From: Microbacterium sp. W4I20
GTDB lineage: Bacteria > Actinomycetota > Actinomycetes > Actinomycetales > Microbacteriaceae
Length of the DNA: 64,000 nt
Assembly (NCBI RefSeq): GCF_030816505.1
Contig: NZ_JAUSYB010000001.1
Span: 3,658,001-3,722,000 of the forward strand
Direction of reading: 5' to 3'
Each line of letters begins with the position of its first letter. Position 1 is the first letter of the stretch. Under the pieces are notes generated by a model. That model ran no database searches. It saw only the letters and a program-made list of their open reading frames with translations, and was not told where the DNA came from. A program made the position numbers and the translations under genes. Of the stretch, positions 6,878-14,869 are shown piece after piece.

Positions 6878-8263
6878 ATGAAGTACGCAGACTCGATCGT
6901 CGACCTCGTCGGCGACACGCCCCTCGTGAAGCTCCAGCACGTCACCGAGGGCGTCGCGTGCACGGTGCTCGTCAAGCTCGAGTACATGAACCCCGGAGGG
7001 TCGTCGAAGGATCGCATCGCCGCGCGGATCATCGATGCCGCGGAGGCATCGGGAGACCTGAAGCCCGGTGGCACGATCGTCGAGCCGACCAGCGGGAACA
7101 CCGGCGTCGGCCTGGCCCTGGTGGCACAGCAGCGCGGGTACAAGTGCGTCTTCGTGGTGCCCGACAAGGTCGGCGAGGACAAGATCGACGTGTTGCGGGC
7201 CTACGGCGCGGAGGTCGTGGTGACCCCGACGTCGGTCGCCCCGGACAGCCCGGAGTCGTACTACAGCGTCAGCGATCGGCTGACCCGGGAGATCCCCGGC
7301 GCGTTCAAGCCCAACCAGTACGAGAACCCGAACGGTCCGCGCAGCCACTACGAGACGACGGGCCCCGAGATCTGGCGCGACACCGACGGGACGGTGACCC
7401 ACTTCGTCGCGGGGGTCGGCACCGGCGGCACCATCACCGGCACCGGCCGCTACCTGCGCGAGGTGTCGGATGGCCGCGTACGCATCGTCGGCGTCGACCC
7501 CGAGGGCAGCGTCTACAGCGGCGGCACCGGACGCCCGTACCTCGTCGAGGGTGTGGGCGAGGACATCTGGCCCGGAGCGTACGACCCGAGCATCCCGCAC
7601 GAGATCGTGGCGGTGGGCGACGCGGAGTCCTTCGCGATGACCCGTCGGCTGGCCAGGGAGGAAGCCATCCTCGTGGGAGGATCCAGCGGCATGGCGGTGG
7701 TCGGCGCGCTGCGCGTCGCGCGCGAACTGCCGGCGGATGCCGTGATGGTCGTGCTGCTGCCGGACGGCGGCCGCGGCTACCTCGGCAAGATCTTCAACGA
7801 CGGCTGGATGCGCTCATACGGCTTCAGCGACGTGGAAGAAGGGGAGACCGTCGCCGACGTGCTCGCCGCCCGTACCGTGCGCCAGGCCGAGGGACCGCAT
7901 CCCATGCCGGATCTCGTGCACGCGCATCCGACCGACACCGTGCTCGAGGCGATCAGGATGATGACCGAGTACGACGTCTCGCAGCTCGTCGTGCTGAGCG
8001 CCGAGCCGCCGGTGATGATGGGCGAGGTCGTCGGAACAGTCGACGAGAAGGGGCTGCTCGACCTGCTGTTCCGCGGCGAGGCCGAACCGACCGATGCGGT
8101 GGGCGCGCACGTGGAGGAGCGGCTGCCGCTCGTCGGCATCCACGCCTCCGTCGCGCAGGCGCGGGCCGCGCTCGCCGAAGCGGATGCGCTGCTCGTCACG
8201 GAAGACGGCAAGCCGCACACCGTGCTCACCCGTCAGGATCTGCTGGCGTACCTGTCCCGCTGA
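6878..8263 (+). CDS. cbs: Cystathionine beta-synthase
   Basis: 461 residues. A fold-type II PLP domain (residues about 1-320) holds the PLP lysine K44 in SSKDRIAAR, the phosphate-binding loop near GVGTGGTITG and the TSGNTG substrate loop. The C-terminal part carries a CBS-domain pair, as in the eukaryotic-type enzyme. It condenses serine (or O-acetylserine) with homocysteine to cystathionine. The next gene, 54 nt downstream, completes transsulfuration. ATG 6878 is taken because homology starts there and a -10 box lies just upstream. Confidence 0.93.
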   Translation: MKYADSIVDLVGDTPLVKLQHVTEGVACTVLVKLEYMNPGGSSKDRIAARIIDAAEASGDLKPGGTIVEPTSGNTGVGLALVAQQRGYKCVFVVPDKVGEDKIDVLRAYGAEVVVTPTSVAPDSPESYYSVSDRLTREIPGAFKPNQYENPNGPRSHYETTGPEIWRDTDGTVTHFVAGVGTGGTITGTGRYLREVSDGRVRIVGVDPEGSVYSGGTGRPYLVEGVGEDIWPGAYDPSIPHEIVAVGDAESFAMTRRLAREEAILVGGSSGMAVVGALRVARELPADAVMVVLLPDGGRGYLGKIFNDGWMRSYGFSDVEEGETVADVLAARTVRQAEGPHPMPDLVHAHPTDTVLEAIRMMTEYDVSQLVVLSAEPPVMMGEVVGTVDEKGLLDLLFRGEAEPTDAVGAHVEERLPLVGIHASVAQARAALAEADALLVTEDGKPHTVLTRQDLLAYLSR

Positions 8264-8317
8264 CGCGCGACGTAACGGGTCGGCCGGGGTCGACCGGCCG
8301 CACGTAGGCTGAGGAGC

Positions 8318-9472
8318 ATGTCCGAGCACTCCTTCGCCACCCGAGCCATCCACGCCGGCCAGGCGCCCGACCCCGTCACCGGCGCGATCATCCCGCCGAT
8401 CTATCAGGCATCGACGCATGTGCAGGACGGCATCGGCGGATTCCGCGAGGGATTCGAGTACAACCGCGCGGCCAACCCGACGCGATCGTCGCTGGAGACG
8501 CAGCTCGCCGCGCTCGAGGGTGGAGCGCACGCGCTGTCCTTCGCGTCGGGCCTCGCCGCGGAAGATGCGCTGCTGCGCGGCATCCTCAAGCCGGGCGATC
8601 ACATCCTGCTCGGCAACGACGCCTACGGAGGCACGTACCGACTGCTGACCAAGGTGCTCGCGCCGTGGGGGATCGAGACGACCACGGTCGAGCTCGGCGA
8701 TGTCGCGGCGATCCGGGACGCGATCCGTCCCGAGACGAAGATCGTGTGGCTGGAGACCCCGAGCAACCCGCTGCTGAAGATCGTCGACATCGCGCAGATC
8801 GCCGAGATCGCCCACGCGGCAGGGGCCATCGCGGTCGTGGACAACACCTTCGCGTCGCCCGCGCTGCAGCAGCCGCTCTCGCTCGGCGCCGACCTCGTGA
8901 TCCACTCCACGACGAAGTACCTCGGCGGACACTCCGACGTGCTGGGCGGGGCAGTGGTTTTCGGTGACGACCGCTTCTACGACCAGGTGAAGTTCCAGCA
9001 GTTCGCGGTCGGCGCGGTCTCGGCGCCCTTCGACGCGTGGCTCACCACCCGGGGCATCAAGACGCTCGCGGTGCGCGTGCGGCAGCACTCCGAGAACGCG
9101 CAGGCGATCGCCGAATGGGCCCAGGGGCGCCCCGAGTTCGCGCAGGTGTACTACCCCGGCCTGGAGTCGCACGCCGGGCACGAGATCGCGGCGCGGCAGA
9201 TGAGCGGATTCGGCGGGATGCTGTCGCTGGGGCTCGCCGCCGGTGCGGATGCCGCGCGGGCCTTCGCCGAGAGCACCTCGCTGTTCCAGCTCGCGGAATC
9301 GCTGGGCGGGGTCGAGTCGCTCATCGGCTACCCGCCGGACATGACCCACGCGTCGGTGCGCGGCACTCCGCTCGCGGTTCCGGAGAATGTGGTGCGGCTG
9401 TCGGTCGGCATCGAGGACGTCTCCGACCTGATCGCGGATCTGGAGCAGGGGATCGCCCGCGTCGGTCGCTGA
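8318..9472 (+). CDS. metB: Cystathionine gamma-synthase / gamma-lyase family enzyme
   Basis: 384 residues, full length for the Cys/Met-metabolism PLP family. The PLP lysine is K200 in HSTTKYLGGHSD; YNRAANPTR and ETPSNPLLKIVDI are family signatures. Members either make cystathionine from O-acyl-homoserine and cysteine or split it to cysteine; sequence alone does not separate the two. Pairing with a beta-synthase suggests reverse transsulfuration (methionine to cysteine). TAGGCT lies 7 nt before the ATG and the gap reads GAGGAGC, so it has its own start and the transcript may be leaderless. Confidence 0.9.
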   Translation: MSEHSFATRAIHAGQAPDPVTGAIIPPIYQASTHVQDGIGGFREGFEYNRAANPTRSSLETQLAALEGGAHALSFASGLAAEDALLRGILKPGDHILLGNDAYGGTYRLLTKVLAPWGIETTTVELGDVAAIRDAIRPETKIVWLETPSNPLLKIVDIAQIAEIAHAAGAIAVVDNTFASPALQQPLSLGADLVIHSTTKYLGGHSDVLGGAVVFGDDRFYDQVKFQQFAVGAVSAPFDAWLTTRGIKTLAVRVRQHSENAQAIAEWAQGRPEFAQVYYPGLESHAGHEIAARQMSGFGGMLSLGLAAGADAARAFAESTSLFQLAESLGGVESLIGYPPDMTHASVRGTPLAVPENVVRLSVGIEDVSDLIADLEQGIARVGR

Positions 9473-9604
9473 TCAGCGGGTCTGAGGTGGGCGGGTCCCG
9501 GTTCTGAGGAGCCCGGTCGGAGGACGACTCCGATAGCATGGACCCTTCCCCCGTTCGAATCGTTTCGATCTCGTGCGCCCTCAGCCAGACCCGGAAGGAC
9601 CGTC

Positions 9605-10969
9605 GTGTCCGACGCTCCACGCACTGACCCCACCCCGACGACCCCGCAGCCCGAAAGCACGGCGACCGGCAGCATCCGCACGTCCACTCCCACCGGGGCC
9701 ATCCGCACCCTGGGGAGCAATCCGGCGACCGCGCCGATCATGCTGCACCCGGGAGATGCGATCTCCCTCGGCCGCAGAACGCTCTACATCATCCTGCTCG
9801 GCGCGCTCACGGCGCTCGGACCGTTCACGATCGACCTGTACCTCCCGGCCTTCCCGGTGCTGGAGGAGGACTTCCAGACCACGTCCGCCGCGATCCAGCT
9901 GACCCTCACCGGCACGATGATCGGCTTCGCCGTCGGCCAGCTCGTCGTCGGACCGCTGAGCGACAAGGTCGGTCGACGCCTTCCGCTGATCGCCGTCACG
10001 GCTCTGCATGTGCTCGCCAGCTTCGCAGCTGCCTTCGCTCCCGACCTCGCACTGCTCAGCGCCTCGCGGGTGCTCATGGGCATCGGCGCGGCGGCCGGCG
10101 GCGTCGTGGCCATGGCTATCGTGCGGGACCTGTTCGGCGGCAAGCGCCTGGTCGTGATGCTCTCCCGGCTCGCGCTCGTGTCGGGCGTCGCGCCGGTGGT
10201 CGCCCCGCTGATCGGCTCCTGGCTCCTCACCCTCATGCCCTGGCGCGGCATCTTCGGCGTGCTCGCCGTCTACGGCATCGTGATGCTGGTGTCGGCGATC
10301 ATCTTCGTCCCCGAGACCCTGCCCGCGGCTCGACGCCAAGGACGCGGCGGCGCCTCGATGCTGCAGCGCTACCGCTCCGTGCTGTCGGACCGCGTGTTCA
10401 TCGGGGTGCTCATCATCGGCGGCATGAGCTTCTCCGGACTGTTCTCGTACCTGTCGGCATCCCCCTTCCTCTTCCAGGAGACGCACGGCCTCGATGCCCA
10501 GCAGTACGGGCTACTCTTCGCGGTGAACTCGCTCGGCGTGGTCACGGGTGTGCAGGTCGCATCGCGGCTCGCCGCGCGCTTCGGTCCGCAGTGGGTGCTG
10601 GCCTACTCGACCGCCGTTCTTCTGCTCGCGGGCGTCGCGATCATCGTCACCGACCAACTCGGCCTCGGCCTCTGGGGCACGGTCGTGCCGCTGTTCGTGT
10701 TCATGACCGCCTGCGGGTTCACCCTGCCGAACGTGCAGGTGCTGGCGCTCGACAGGCACGGCAAGGCGGCCGGCACCGCGGCATCCATCCTCGGCGCGGC
10801 CAACTTCGGTGTCGCCGGGCTGATCTCGCCGGTGGTCGGCTGGATCTCGAAGGATGCCGGGATCACCGCCACGACCATGGCGTCCGTGATGGTCGGATGC
10901 GCCGTGATCGGCCTCCTCTCGCTGTGGTTCGTCGTGCGCCCGCGCACCGTGGGCATGCTCACTCCCTGA
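9605..10969 (+). CDS. Bcr/CflA-type multidrug efflux MFS transporter
   Basis: 454 residues from GTG 9605, preceded by GGAAGGA. A hydrophilic Thr/Pro-rich N-terminus of about 55 residues is followed by twelve membrane segments. The first helix motif GPFTIDLYLPAFP and the loop GPLSDKVGRR are typical of the Bcr/CflA drug:proton antiporters. It should export small toxic compounds from the cytoplasm. The stop codon lies inside the first of two tandem hairpins. Confidence 0.9.
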   Translation: MSDAPRTDPTPTTPQPESTATGSIRTSTPTGAIRTLGSNPATAPIMLHPGDAISLGRRTLYIILLGALTALGPFTIDLYLPAFPVLEEDFQTTSAAIQLTLTGTMIGFAVGQLVVGPLSDKVGRRLPLIAVTALHVLASFAAAFAPDLALLSASRVLMGIGAAAGGVVAMAIVRDLFGGKRLVVMLSRLALVSGVAPVVAPLIGSWLLTLMPWRGIFGVLAVYGIVMLVSAIIFVPETLPAARRQGRGGASMLQRYRSVLSDRVFIGVLIIGGMSFSGLFSYLSASPFLFQETHGLDAQQYGLLFAVNSLGVVTGVQVASRLAARFGPQWVLAYSTAVLLLAGVAIIVTDQLGLGLWGTVVPLFVFMTACGFTLPNVQVLALDRHGKAAGTAASILGAANFGVAGLISPVVGWISKDAGITATTMASVMVGCAVIGLLSLWFVVRPRTVGMLTP

Positions 10970-11003
10970 GCGTTCAGGGTCTAGCTCCCTGAGCATTCAG
11001 GGT
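10962..11003. repeat. Tandem duplicated small hairpin after the MFS gene
   Basis: CCCTGAGCGTTCAGGG (10964-10979) and CCCTGAGCATTCAGGG (10987-11002) are two copies of a 6-bp stem with a 4-nt loop, spaced 23 nt apart and differing at one base in the loop. The first includes the MFS stop codon. They could serve as a double terminator or be a relic of the interspersed repeat seen at 6745 and 31450. Confidence 0.55.
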
Positions 11004-11023
11004 CCTTCCGACAGAATGGGACG

Positions 11024-11671
11024 ATGAACAGGCGGAAGCTTCTCTGGTGGGGTGTGGGCTGTCTCGCGCTCGCCACGGCTCTGGGAGCCGCGATCGTGTT
11101 CGGCTTCGAAGAGCCGCCGGCCCTCGATCAGTGGTGGAATGAGACGGTCGCGAGCGTCCGCGGCGACTGGATGTACGGCTTCGCGCTGGCGTTGAACTGG
11201 ATCGGCGGCGGGTGGGTCGCGATCCTCGGTGTCCCCCTGCTCGCGATACTGGCGCTGCTGCTGGCCCGCCGCTGGCGGGGCGCCCTGTTCGCGGCGATCT
11301 GCTTCGCGCTGAGCGCCGGGGCCGTGCAGCTGCTCAAGCAGCTCTTCGGACGCGCCCGCCCCGAGGACATGCTGGTCCTGAGCGACTACGGCTCCTTCCC
11401 CTCGGGGCATACGGCCAACGCCGCGACCATCGCCCTCGTCGTCTGGGTGCTGTTCCCGAAGGCGTGGACCGCGATCGTCGGCGCCGTCTGGATCCTGGCG
11501 ATGGCGCTGTCGCGCACCTTCCTCTCGGTGCACTGGGCGAGCGACACCCTCGGCGGAGCCCTCGTCGGAGCGGGCGTCGTGCTGGTGCTCGCCGCCTGGC
11601 TGCTGCCCTGGGCGCAGCGGCGGAAGGGCGAGACGGTCCCCGATAGGCTGAGGGCTCCCCGAACCACCTGA
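11024..11671 (+). CDS. PAP2-family membrane phosphatase
   Basis: 215 residues with five to six membrane helices. The three PAP2 motifs are present in order: KQLFGRARP (about residue 104), SFPSGHTA (about 124) and SRTFLSVHWASD (about 165), giving the Lys/Arg, His and His-Asp catalytic set. Such enzymes hydrolyse lipid phosphates or undecaprenyl diphosphate at the outer face of the membrane. CAGAAT stands 6 nt before the ATG, so the message may be leaderless. The acetyltransferase gene begins 9 nt after its stop. Confidence 0.9.
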   Translation: MNRRKLLWWGVGCLALATALGAAIVFGFEEPPALDQWWNETVASVRGDWMYGFALALNWIGGGWVAILGVPLLAILALLLARRWRGALFAAICFALSAGAVQLLKQLFGRARPEDMLVLSDYGSFPSGHTANAATIALVVWVLFPKAWTAIVGAVWILAMALSRTFLSVHWASDTLGGALVGAGVVLVLAAWLLPWAQRRKGETVPDRLRAPRTT

Positions 11672-11680
11672 GGAGACCTC

Positions 11681-12289
11681 GTGCCGAGCATCCGCCCCTA
11701 CCGTCCGACGGATCGTTCAGCCCTGTACGGGATCTGCGTGAAGACGGCCGACGCGGGCGGTGACGCGACCGGCATCCTCTCGGACGATTCGCTGTGGGGC
11801 GACCTGTTCGCGGTTCCCTACGCCGAGCGGCATCCCGACCTCTGCTGGGTGGTCGAGACCGACGACGGACGCGCGATCGGCTACATCGTGGCGACCGACG
11901 ACACCGACGCGTTCTACACCTGGTTCCGCGACGAGTGGTGGCCGCCGCTGCGCGAGCGGTTCCCGCGACCGGAAGAGCCCGCCACGCGCGAGGACCACAT
12001 GGTCGACTACGGCTACACCCGGATGCCGGGGATCGAGCCGAACGCCGCCGAGTACCCGGCGCACCTGCACATCGACCTGCTGCCCGAGACGCAGGGCCAC
12101 GGGTTCGGGCGACGCCTGATGGAGACGCTGTTCGCCGAGCTGACGCGCCGCGGCGTGACCGGGCTGCACCTGGGCATCGACCCGAAGAACGCCGGCGCCG
12201 CCGCCTTCTACGAGCGGATCGGGATGCACCGGTTGGAGTCCGCACCCGGCGGGCAGCTGTACGGAGTGCGGTTCCCGCAGACGGACTGA
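11681..12289 (+). CDS. GNAT-family N-acetyltransferase
   Basis: 202 residues from GTG 11681 with GAGGAG 6-7 nt upstream. An N-terminal IRPYRPTDRSALYGIC start and the acetyl-CoA-binding ETQGHGFGRRLMETLFAEL near residue 145, then GIDPKNAGAAAFYERIGM, define a GNAT fold. The insert EYPAHLHIDLLP resembles members annotated near O-GlcNAcase-type acetyltransferases, but the substrate is unknown. It is probably co-transcribed with the PAP2 gene. Confidence 0.85.
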   Translation: MPSIRPYRPTDRSALYGICVKTADAGGDATGILSDDSLWGDLFAVPYAERHPDLCWVVETDDGRAIGYIVATDDTDAFYTWFRDEWWPPLRERFPRPEEPATREDHMVDYGYTRMPGIEPNAAEYPAHLHIDLLPETQGHGFGRRLMETLFAELTRRGVTGLHLGIDPKNAGAAAFYERIGMHRLESAPGGQLYGVRFPQTD

Positions 12290-12344
12290 AGAAACCTTCC
12301 CGCTGGTCGACGAAAGCCGGAGACGCAGCCACCCGGGTGTTGGA

Positions 12345-13217
12345 TCAGCCTCCTATGCCCAGCCCCCTCAACACCGTCATCGTCGCGCTCCAGGCGCCGG
12401 TGCCCTTCGAGATGAAGTCGAAGAGCACGTTGGCTTTCCTGGCTGCGCTGGACAGTCGGCCCGCATTGAGGTCGGCTTCCAGGGCTTCAGCTGCCGACTC
12501 CGCTTCCTCGGCATCCGTATGGTCCTGTGGCATGGAGCGAACATCGGACCTGAGAGCCGTGATGAGCAACGACAGTTGGTCGGGCGTCAGGGTCTCGATA
12601 CGTGACGTGCGGTTCTTGGACTTCGCGTGATCGCCGATCGCCACGGCGCTCTGGGAGGTGTCTCCGACCCTGACGTCGATGTTCTTCTGCTTGGCGATCT
12701 TCTGCTTTCCGATGAGAGTCTCGATGGCGATGTTGATCGGCTGCCCGTTGGCGAGCTGGTTCCAGTCGCGGTCGCTGAGCTTCACGTATACCGGCGGGCG
12801 GGCGAGGACACTCCACCACAGCACCTGGAAGAAGTTGCTCGCGGGATCACCAGAGTATGCCGGGTGAAGGATCTTCTTCTCGAACAGCGAATCGAGGACG
12901 ACGAACTTGTTCGGTGCCGACATCTTCTGGCCGCGCCAGAACCGTCCCAGTCCGACGGGGTTGCCCCGTGACGGAGACTGCTCCTTCACATAAGTGAGGA
13001 GCTCTTTCGTAAGGCGGTACTTCTTCGCGTCGTCAAGGGTGGCCTTTCGCATCATCCTGCGCCGCAGCAGGAATGGCGTGATCACGAAGACGAGCAGCAA
13101 GATGGTCAGCAGCGTTCCGACCAGAACCGCGGGAATCCCCCAGACCGGCCACTGAGAGACAGCGGTCAGGAAACTATTCGGCGCCGGCGTCTGCGGCGGT
13201 GTGGGAACGGGGGTCAT
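12345..13217 (-). CDS. Membrane-anchored protein of unknown function
   Basis: 290 residues, not recognised. A Pro-rich N-terminus of about 25 residues is followed by one strong membrane segment (residues about 28-52) and a basic LLRRRMMRK stop-transfer, so most of the protein should face the cytoplasm. Residues about 55-160 look like a compact winged-helix-like domain (KYRLTKELLTYVKEQ; VVLDSLFEKKILHP). A short Gly/Asp segment (SAVAIGDHAKSKNR) leads to an acidic helical C-terminus ending in GLGIGG. Codon and base composition are visibly less GC-rich than its neighbours. It stands alone beside tRNA-Ser, which suggests recent gain. ATG 13217 has AGGA upstream. Confidence 0.75.
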   Translation of the reverse strand: MTPVPTPPQTPAPNSFLTAVSQWPVWGIPAVLVGTLLTILLLVFVITPFLLRRRMMRKATLDDAKKYRLTKELLTYVKEQSPSRGNPVGLGRFWRGQKMSAPNKFVVLDSLFEKKILHPAYSGDPASNFFQVLWWSVLARPPVYVKLSDRDWNQLANGQPINIAIETLIGKQKIAKQKNIDVRVGDTSQSAVAIGDHAKSKNRTSRIETLTPDQLSLLITALRSDVRSMPQDHTDAEEAESAAEALEADLNAGRLSSAARKANVLFDFISKGTGAWSATMTVLRGLGIGG

Positions 13218-13401
13218 GCGATTTCCTCCAGCGATGTGCCCGGCGGGCGTTGAGCTCCGGTGGCCGACACGGTGGACCTGAAGGTATCTCGACTCAGTGC
13301 AACCTGTCTGTCCTCATTTCGGCGGACAGACGAAGGTGCACAGGCAGCAGGACCGTCGTCCACCGGCGTCCGCGGTACTCGCCGAGTCCCCAGTGCTCGA
13401 T

Positions 13402-13447
13402 AAACGTCAGAAGGGCCCCCGCTGGCGCGGAGACCCTTCTGACGTTT
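13402..13447 (-). terminator. Terminator of tRNA-Ser
   Basis: AAACGTCAGAAGGG (13402-13415) and its exact complement at 13434-13447 form a 14-bp stem directly at the 3' end of the tRNA on the minus strand. Confidence 0.8.
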
Positions 13448-13534
13448 GGCGGTGACGGCGGGATTCGAACCCGCGGTTGCTTGCACAACACACGCTTTCC
13501 AAGCGTGCTCCTTCGGCCGCTCGGACACGTCACC
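13447..13534 (-). tRNA. tRNA-Ser (anticodon GGA)
   Basis: On the minus strand the gene starts GGTGACG and ends CGTCACC-G-CCA, a perfect 7-bp acceptor stem with CCA encoded. The anticodon loop is CTTGGAAAG with GGA, the T-arm has GGTTCGAATCC, and the long variable arm is typical of type II serine tRNAs. A terminator hairpin abuts the CCA. Confidence 0.96.
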
Positions 13535-13584
13535 AGGAACAACCTGTTCATCTTATCCGATCGGCCGGGTGCCGCGTGACCGGG

Positions 13585-13941
13585 CTATGCGGCCGGGATC
13601 TCCTCGACCCGGTGGTAGACCGGCAGTCCACGCTCGCGGGCGATCGCGACGTCGTTGTCGGCACCGGCGGAGGCGCCCGGCAGCCGGAGCACGGCATCGC
13701 AGTGCTGGAGCAGGCGGGCGGCGGTCTCGTACATCACGTCGGTCTGCGCGGCCTCGGTCTCGTCGAGGCCGCGGAGGGTCGGCAGCGCGACCCATTCGCC
13801 GATCATCGGCACGTGGCCGAGGCGGTGGAGGGGAGCAGCCGCGGCCTCGAGCGTCTCGAGATTGCGGGCGATGGCAGCGGGGTCTCCGCCGGTGCCGGAG
13901 CGGTAGGGGCCGGCGATCAGGATCAGGAGTGGCTTCTTCAT
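13585..13941 (-). CDS. DUF4406 / nucleoside 2-deoxyribosyltransferase-like protein
   Basis: 118 residues. The start KPLLILIAGPYRSG, then HVPMIGEWVALP and the acidic GASAGADNDVAIARERGLPVYH are the Rossmann-like pattern of DUF4406, related to nucleoside 2-deoxyribosyltransferases; the SAGAD...A segment corresponds to their conserved binding region. The reaction is not known. ATG 13941 is preceded by TACAGT (minus strand, 7 nt away) with no Shine-Dalgarno, a leaderless arrangement. It is divergent from the DeoR regulator and their -10 boxes overlap. Confidence 0.8.
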   Translation of the reverse strand: MKKPLLILIAGPYRSGTGGDPAAIARNLETLEAAAAPLHRLGHVPMIGEWVALPTLRGLDETEAAQTDVMYETAARLLQHCDAVLRLPGASAGADNDVAIARERGLPVYHRVEEIPAA

Positions 13942-13948
13942 GCTCGAC

Positions 13949-13958
13949 ACTGTAGCGT
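13949..13958. promoter_or_regulatory. Overlapping divergent -10 boxes (DUF4406 / DeoR)
   Basis: Minus-strand TACAGT (13954-13949) and plus-strand TAGCGT (13953-13958) overlap by two bases. The first serves the leaderless DUF4406 gene, the second the DeoR gene with a short leader. The two transcripts should compete for polymerase. Inference. Confidence 0.4.
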
Positions 13959-13997
13959 TAACCATGCAGAAACGTGAAACAACAGGAGGAAGTGCGA

Positions 13998-14747
13998 ATG
14001 CTGAGTGCACAGCGCAAGGATCATCTGCTCGAGCTCCTCGCCGCGGACGGGCGCGTCGTCGCCAAGTCGGTCGCGATGGATCTGGGTGTGTCCGAGGACT
14101 CCATCCGACGTGATCTGCGAGAACTCGCGGAAGCCGGGTCCTGCATCCGCGTCTACGGCGGGGCGCTCCCGGTGCCGGCGGCCGACGCGCCCGTCGCTCA
14201 GCGGCTGAGCGTTGCGAGCGACAGCAAGGAGCGCGTGGCACGGGCCGCCGTCGCCCGCATCCGTCCGGCGTCGACGATCATCCTCGATGCCGGCACGACC
14301 ACGCTGGCGATGGCGCGAATGCTGCCGCACGGAGCCGACCTGACCGTGATCACCCCGAGTCCCGCTGTCGCGCTCGCTGCGATGGAGCATTCGGCGGCCC
14401 GCGTGCTGATGGTCGGTGGCGAGCTCAACAGGCACTCCGGCGTGGCGGGCGGCGCCCTCGCCCAGGAGGCGATCGCGCGCCTCGCGGCTGACGTGTTCTT
14501 CCTCGGCGTGACCGGCGTCGACCCGGAGCAGGGTCTCACCACCGGCGAGCTGGACGACGCTGTGACGAAGCGGGCACTCGCCGCCCGCAGCGCGGAGGTG
14601 CTCGTGCTCGCGAGCGCCGAGAAGATCGGGGCGGTCTCTCGCTTCCCGGTACTCGCACTCGATGAGGTATCGGGCGTGATCGTCGATCCCGGTGATCAGA
14701 ACCCGCTCGTCAGTGCTCTTCATGGCGTCGGGCGCGGTGGCCGCTGA
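13998..14747 (+). CDS. DeoR/GlpR-family transcriptional regulator
   Basis: 249 residues, standard for the family. The N-terminal helix-turn-helix (RKDHLLELLAADGRVVAKSVAMDLGVSEDSIRRDLREL, split here as residues 5-42) is followed by a DeoR sugar-phosphate sensor domain with ILDAGTTTLAMA and LFFLGVTG-like VFFLGVTGVD. It probably represses a carbohydrate gene set and is released by a phosphorylated sugar. ATG 13998 has GGAGGA 8 nt upstream; an earlier in-frame GTG (13974) is less likely. It ends 122 nt before the daptide operon, in the same direction, but with a separate promoter in between. Confidence 0.9.
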   Translation: MLSAQRKDHLLELLAADGRVVAKSVAMDLGVSEDSIRRDLRELAEAGSCIRVYGGALPVPAADAPVAQRLSVASDSKERVARAAVARIRPASTIILDAGTTTLAMARMLPHGADLTVITPSPAVALAAMEHSAARVLMVGGELNRHSGVAGGALAQEAIARLAADVFFLGVTGVDPEQGLTTGELDDAVTKRALAARSAEVLVLASAEKIGAVSRFPVLALDEVSGVIVDPGDQNPLVSALHGVGRGGR

Positions 14748-14797
14748 CGCCTCGCCGACGCCCACTTCTCCTGCACAACACCGCCTCCGCTGAAATA

Positions 14798-14827
14798 TTG
14801 CACTCGGTGGAGTAACTCTTCTACCCT
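14798..14827 (+). promoter_or_regulatory. Promoter of the daptide operon
   Basis: TTGCAC (14798-14803) and TACCCT (14822-14827) with an 18-nt spacer, 42 nt before the first gene. No other promoter-like element is obvious before the genes overlap one another. Inference from consensus. Confidence 0.55.
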
Positions 14828-14831
14828 CAGG

Positions 14832-14850
14832 TGAGGACATAAAGTCCTCA
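14832..14850 (+). promoter_or_regulatory. Inverted repeat at the start of the daptide transcript
   Basis: TGAGGAC-ATAAA-GTCCTCA is a perfect 7-bp inverted repeat beginning 4 nt after the -10 box, so it covers the predicted transcription start. It could be an operator for an unidentified regulator or a 5' stabilising RNA hairpin. Confidence 0.55.
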
Positions 14851-14869
14851 ATCGACTTCTGGGGGGAAG

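Noticed and set aside
9480..9604. Riboswitch before the MFS gene
   Set aside because: Only short hairpins and a possible TAGCAT -10 box are present; no known aptamer pattern recognised.
12290..13534. Genomic island integrated at tRNA-Ser
   Set aside because: The odd-composition gene lies on the 3' side of the tRNA, but I found no repeat of the tRNA end and no integrase.
13214..13551. Small open frames over the tRNA-Ser region
   Set aside because: They overlap the tRNA and its terminator and lack coding features.
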